Assembly (NCBI GenBank): GCA_044508625.1 | Contig: JBIQHJ010000008.1 | Location: forward strand, 1 to 64,000 | Direction: 5' to 3' | Origin: Castellaniella sp044508625 | GTDB lineage: Bacteria; Pseudomonadota; Gammaproteobacteria; Burkholderiales; Burkholderiaceae_B | Length of the DNA: 64,000 bases | Part shown: in pieces, positions 62,824 through 64,000 of the stretch | Position numbering within the stretch: the first letter of the stretch is position 1 | Layout: each line of letters begins with the position of its first letter | Position numbers and translations under genes: made by a program | Notes under the pieces: model-generated | Seen by the model: only the letters and a program-made list of their open reading frames with translations | Told to the model about the DNA's origin: nothing | Database searches by the model: none

Positions 62824-63576
62824 ATGTCGCAGGACGCCTTCAAGTTTCCCCGCGTAGAGACGTACGACTACTCGCTGTTCGGCCCGGTCGAGATCCGGCC
62901 GCTGAGCAAGGTGCGCAAGGTCATCAGCCGCCGCTTGTCGGCCGCATGGGCCAATGTCCCGCAGGTCGCCCAGTTCGATGAGGTGGAACTGACGGAGCTC
63001 GAGGCCCTGCGCCGCGAACTCAAGCCCAAGGCGGCCGCGGAAGGCGCCAAATTGACGATCCTGGCGTTCATCGTCAAGGCCTGCGTCCGCGCGCTGCGGG
63101 AATTCCCGGAATTCAATGCCTCGCTGGACGAGACGGGCGAAAACCTGGTCCTCAAGAAATACTGCAACATCGCGTTCGCGGCGGATACCCCGGCGGGCCT
63201 GCTGGCGCCCGTCATCAAGGAGGCCGACAGGAAAAGCATATTCGAGATCGCCGCCGCGATCGGCGAGCTGGCGCGCAAGGCGCGCGAGGGTAAGCTCAGC
63301 CTCGCCGATTGCGAGGGGGGATGCTTTTCGGTGTCCAACCTGGGCGAGCTTGGCGGCACGGGCTTCACGCCGACGATCAACGCCCCCGAGGTCGCCATGC
63401 TCGGCGTGGCGAGCGCCCGCCAGAAGGCCGTCGTGGCCGACGGCCGGGTCACCGCCCGCCTGATGCTGCCCCTGACGCTCTCCTACGACCACCGCGTGAT
63501 CGACGGCGCGGTCGGCGGGCGCTTCATGCAATCGCTGCGGCAGTCGCTGCTTGCGCCGCGCAGCCTTGCCGAGTGA
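62824..63576 (+). CDS. 2-oxoacid dehydrogenase E2 catalytic-domain-only protein
   Basis: Dihydrolipoamide acyltransferase catalytic domain of 250 residues. The active site HxxxDG is H223-RVI-D227-G228 (SYDHRVIDG). GPVEIRPLSKVRKVISRRL (20–38) is the usual entry to the catalytic core. Neither a lipoyl domain nor the peripheral subunit-binding domain precedes it, unlike a standard E2. It forms the trimeric core presumably served by the separate lipoyl protein upstream. No E3 gene is visible before the window ends. Confidence 0.9.
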   Translation: MSQDAFKFPRVETYDYSLFGPVEIRPLSKVRKVISRRLSAAWANVPQVAQFDEVELTELEALRRELKPKAAAEGAKLTILAFIVKACVRALREFPEFNASLDETGENLVLKKYCNIAFAADTPAGLLAPVIKEADRKSIFEIAAAIGELARKAREGKLSLADCEGGCFSVSNLGELGGTGFTPTINAPEVAMLGVASARQKAVVADGRVTARLMLPLTLSYDHRVIDGAVGGRFMQSLRQSLLAPRSLAE

Positions 63577-63662
63577 GGCCGCGGCGAACAATTTCCTGCT
63601 TGCGCCGCAACGCACGCAGGCCTCCGGGTCGAAGCCAACGTCACGAGATCGGAAGAAAACCC

Positions 63663-64000
63663 ATGCTAGCACGCGATCTTATGGCGCCTCGCCCCCCATG
63701 CGTCGATACCGGAACCCCGATTTCCAGGATCATCCACCTGATGCTCGATGGAAACATCAGCGCGGTGATGGTCACGGCGCAGGACGGCTCGCTGGTCGGC
63801 GTGGTCAGCGAGGGCGATCTCATCAGGCGCAAAGCCGGCGCGTACAAGAAAAGGCTGGATCGCCGGCGCGACCCCCTGGCCGAAGGCGAACCATTGAACC
63901 TCGAATTCCTGCGCGGCCTGCAGATCGGCAAGGCGACGGCGGCCACCATCATGACGAGCCCCGTGCTCACGCTGGACGAGCAGGCCGACCTCGCCGAAAT
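63663..64000 (+). CDS. CBS-domain protein, 3' end outside the window
   Basis: The reading frame from ATG 63663 stays open to the window end (at least 112 residues). It begins MLARDLMAPRPPCVDTGTPI and contains a CBS motif VVSEGDLIRRK, then a basic linker and the start of a second CBS (IMTSPVLTLDEQADLAE). CBS pairs bind adenine nucleotides and often regulate partner proteins. It lies 86 bp after the E2 gene and may share its transcript. Confidence 0.8.
   Translation, partial: MLARDLMAPRPPCVDTGTPISRIIHLMLDGNISAVMVTAQDGSLVGVVSEGDLIRRKAGAYKKRLDRRRDPLAEGEPLNLEFLRGLQIGKATAATIMTSPVLTLDEQADLAE

Overview
This 64 kb window is a GC-rich chromosomal segment of a betaproteobacterium, most likely Burkholderiales, family Alcaligenaceae (Bordetella/Achromobacter relatives). 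The evidence is the gene order cysS–alkA–accA–tilS–lysC–tRNA-Ser, a ppiB–lpxH pair, an fdsGBA-fdhD-fdsD formate dehydrogenase operon with a divergent ModE/LysR-like regulator, and a SphB1-like subtilisin autotransporter. Most of the window is core genome with tightly packed or overlapping genes. The species cannot be fixed from the sequence alone.

Layout. 1–5.6 kb (minus): tRNA-Ser, lysC, tilS, accA, a base-excision glycosylase, cysS. 5.7–7.9 kb (plus): TPR protein, cyclophilin, lpxH. 8.0–11.2 kb (minus): uppP, a TerC-CBS membrane protein, suhB. 11.3–13.1 kb (plus): trmJ-cysE. 13.2–18.3 kb (minus): a MscS channel, a 620-bp spacer with a duplicated palindromic element, a secreted subtilisin autotransporter, a minisatellite with a 13-C tract, and a DUF488 gene. 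18.5–21.1 kb (plus): an SsuABC/TauABC-like ABC importer.

21.2–29.8 kb is visibly less GC-rich and looks like an acquired island. It starts with a decayed IS66 transposase end and a decayed Abi-family gene that still has a structured RNA upstream. A sigma-54 promoter follows, then a polar-amino-acid-type ABC importer, a PaaK-like CoA ligase, an enoyl-CoA hydratase and a sigma-54 enhancer-binding regulator. The arrangement suggests one regulated uptake-and-CoA-activation pathway with an unknown substrate. It is the best candidate here for an undescribed system.

30.0–33.9 kb: mutS and the ribosomal oxygenase roxA, then a degenerate short tandem repeat. 34.0–41.3 kb: a divergent regulator and the NAD-linked molybdenum formate dehydrogenase operon. 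41.4–46.4 kb: the sulfite reductase operon cysJ-cysI-cysG behind a LysR-type palindrome. 46.5–48.7 kb (minus): cardiolipin synthase, a small conserved protein and a PACE efflux protein. Then come tRNA-His, a TsaC/YciO protein, an M50 protease, dapA-bamC and a Cys/Met PLP enzyme. 53.9–56.7 kb: a two-component system with a membrane methyltransferase, then tRNA-Arg (minus). 56.8–60.0 kb: an enlarged phospholipase A1 and an LtaS-like phosphotransferase, then tRNA-Pro. 60.2–64 kb: a 2-oxoacid (acetoin/pyruvate-type) dehydrogenase operon whose E2 is split into a free lipoyl protein and a catalytic domain, preceded by an FNR-like palindrome, and a CBS-domain protein cut by the window end.
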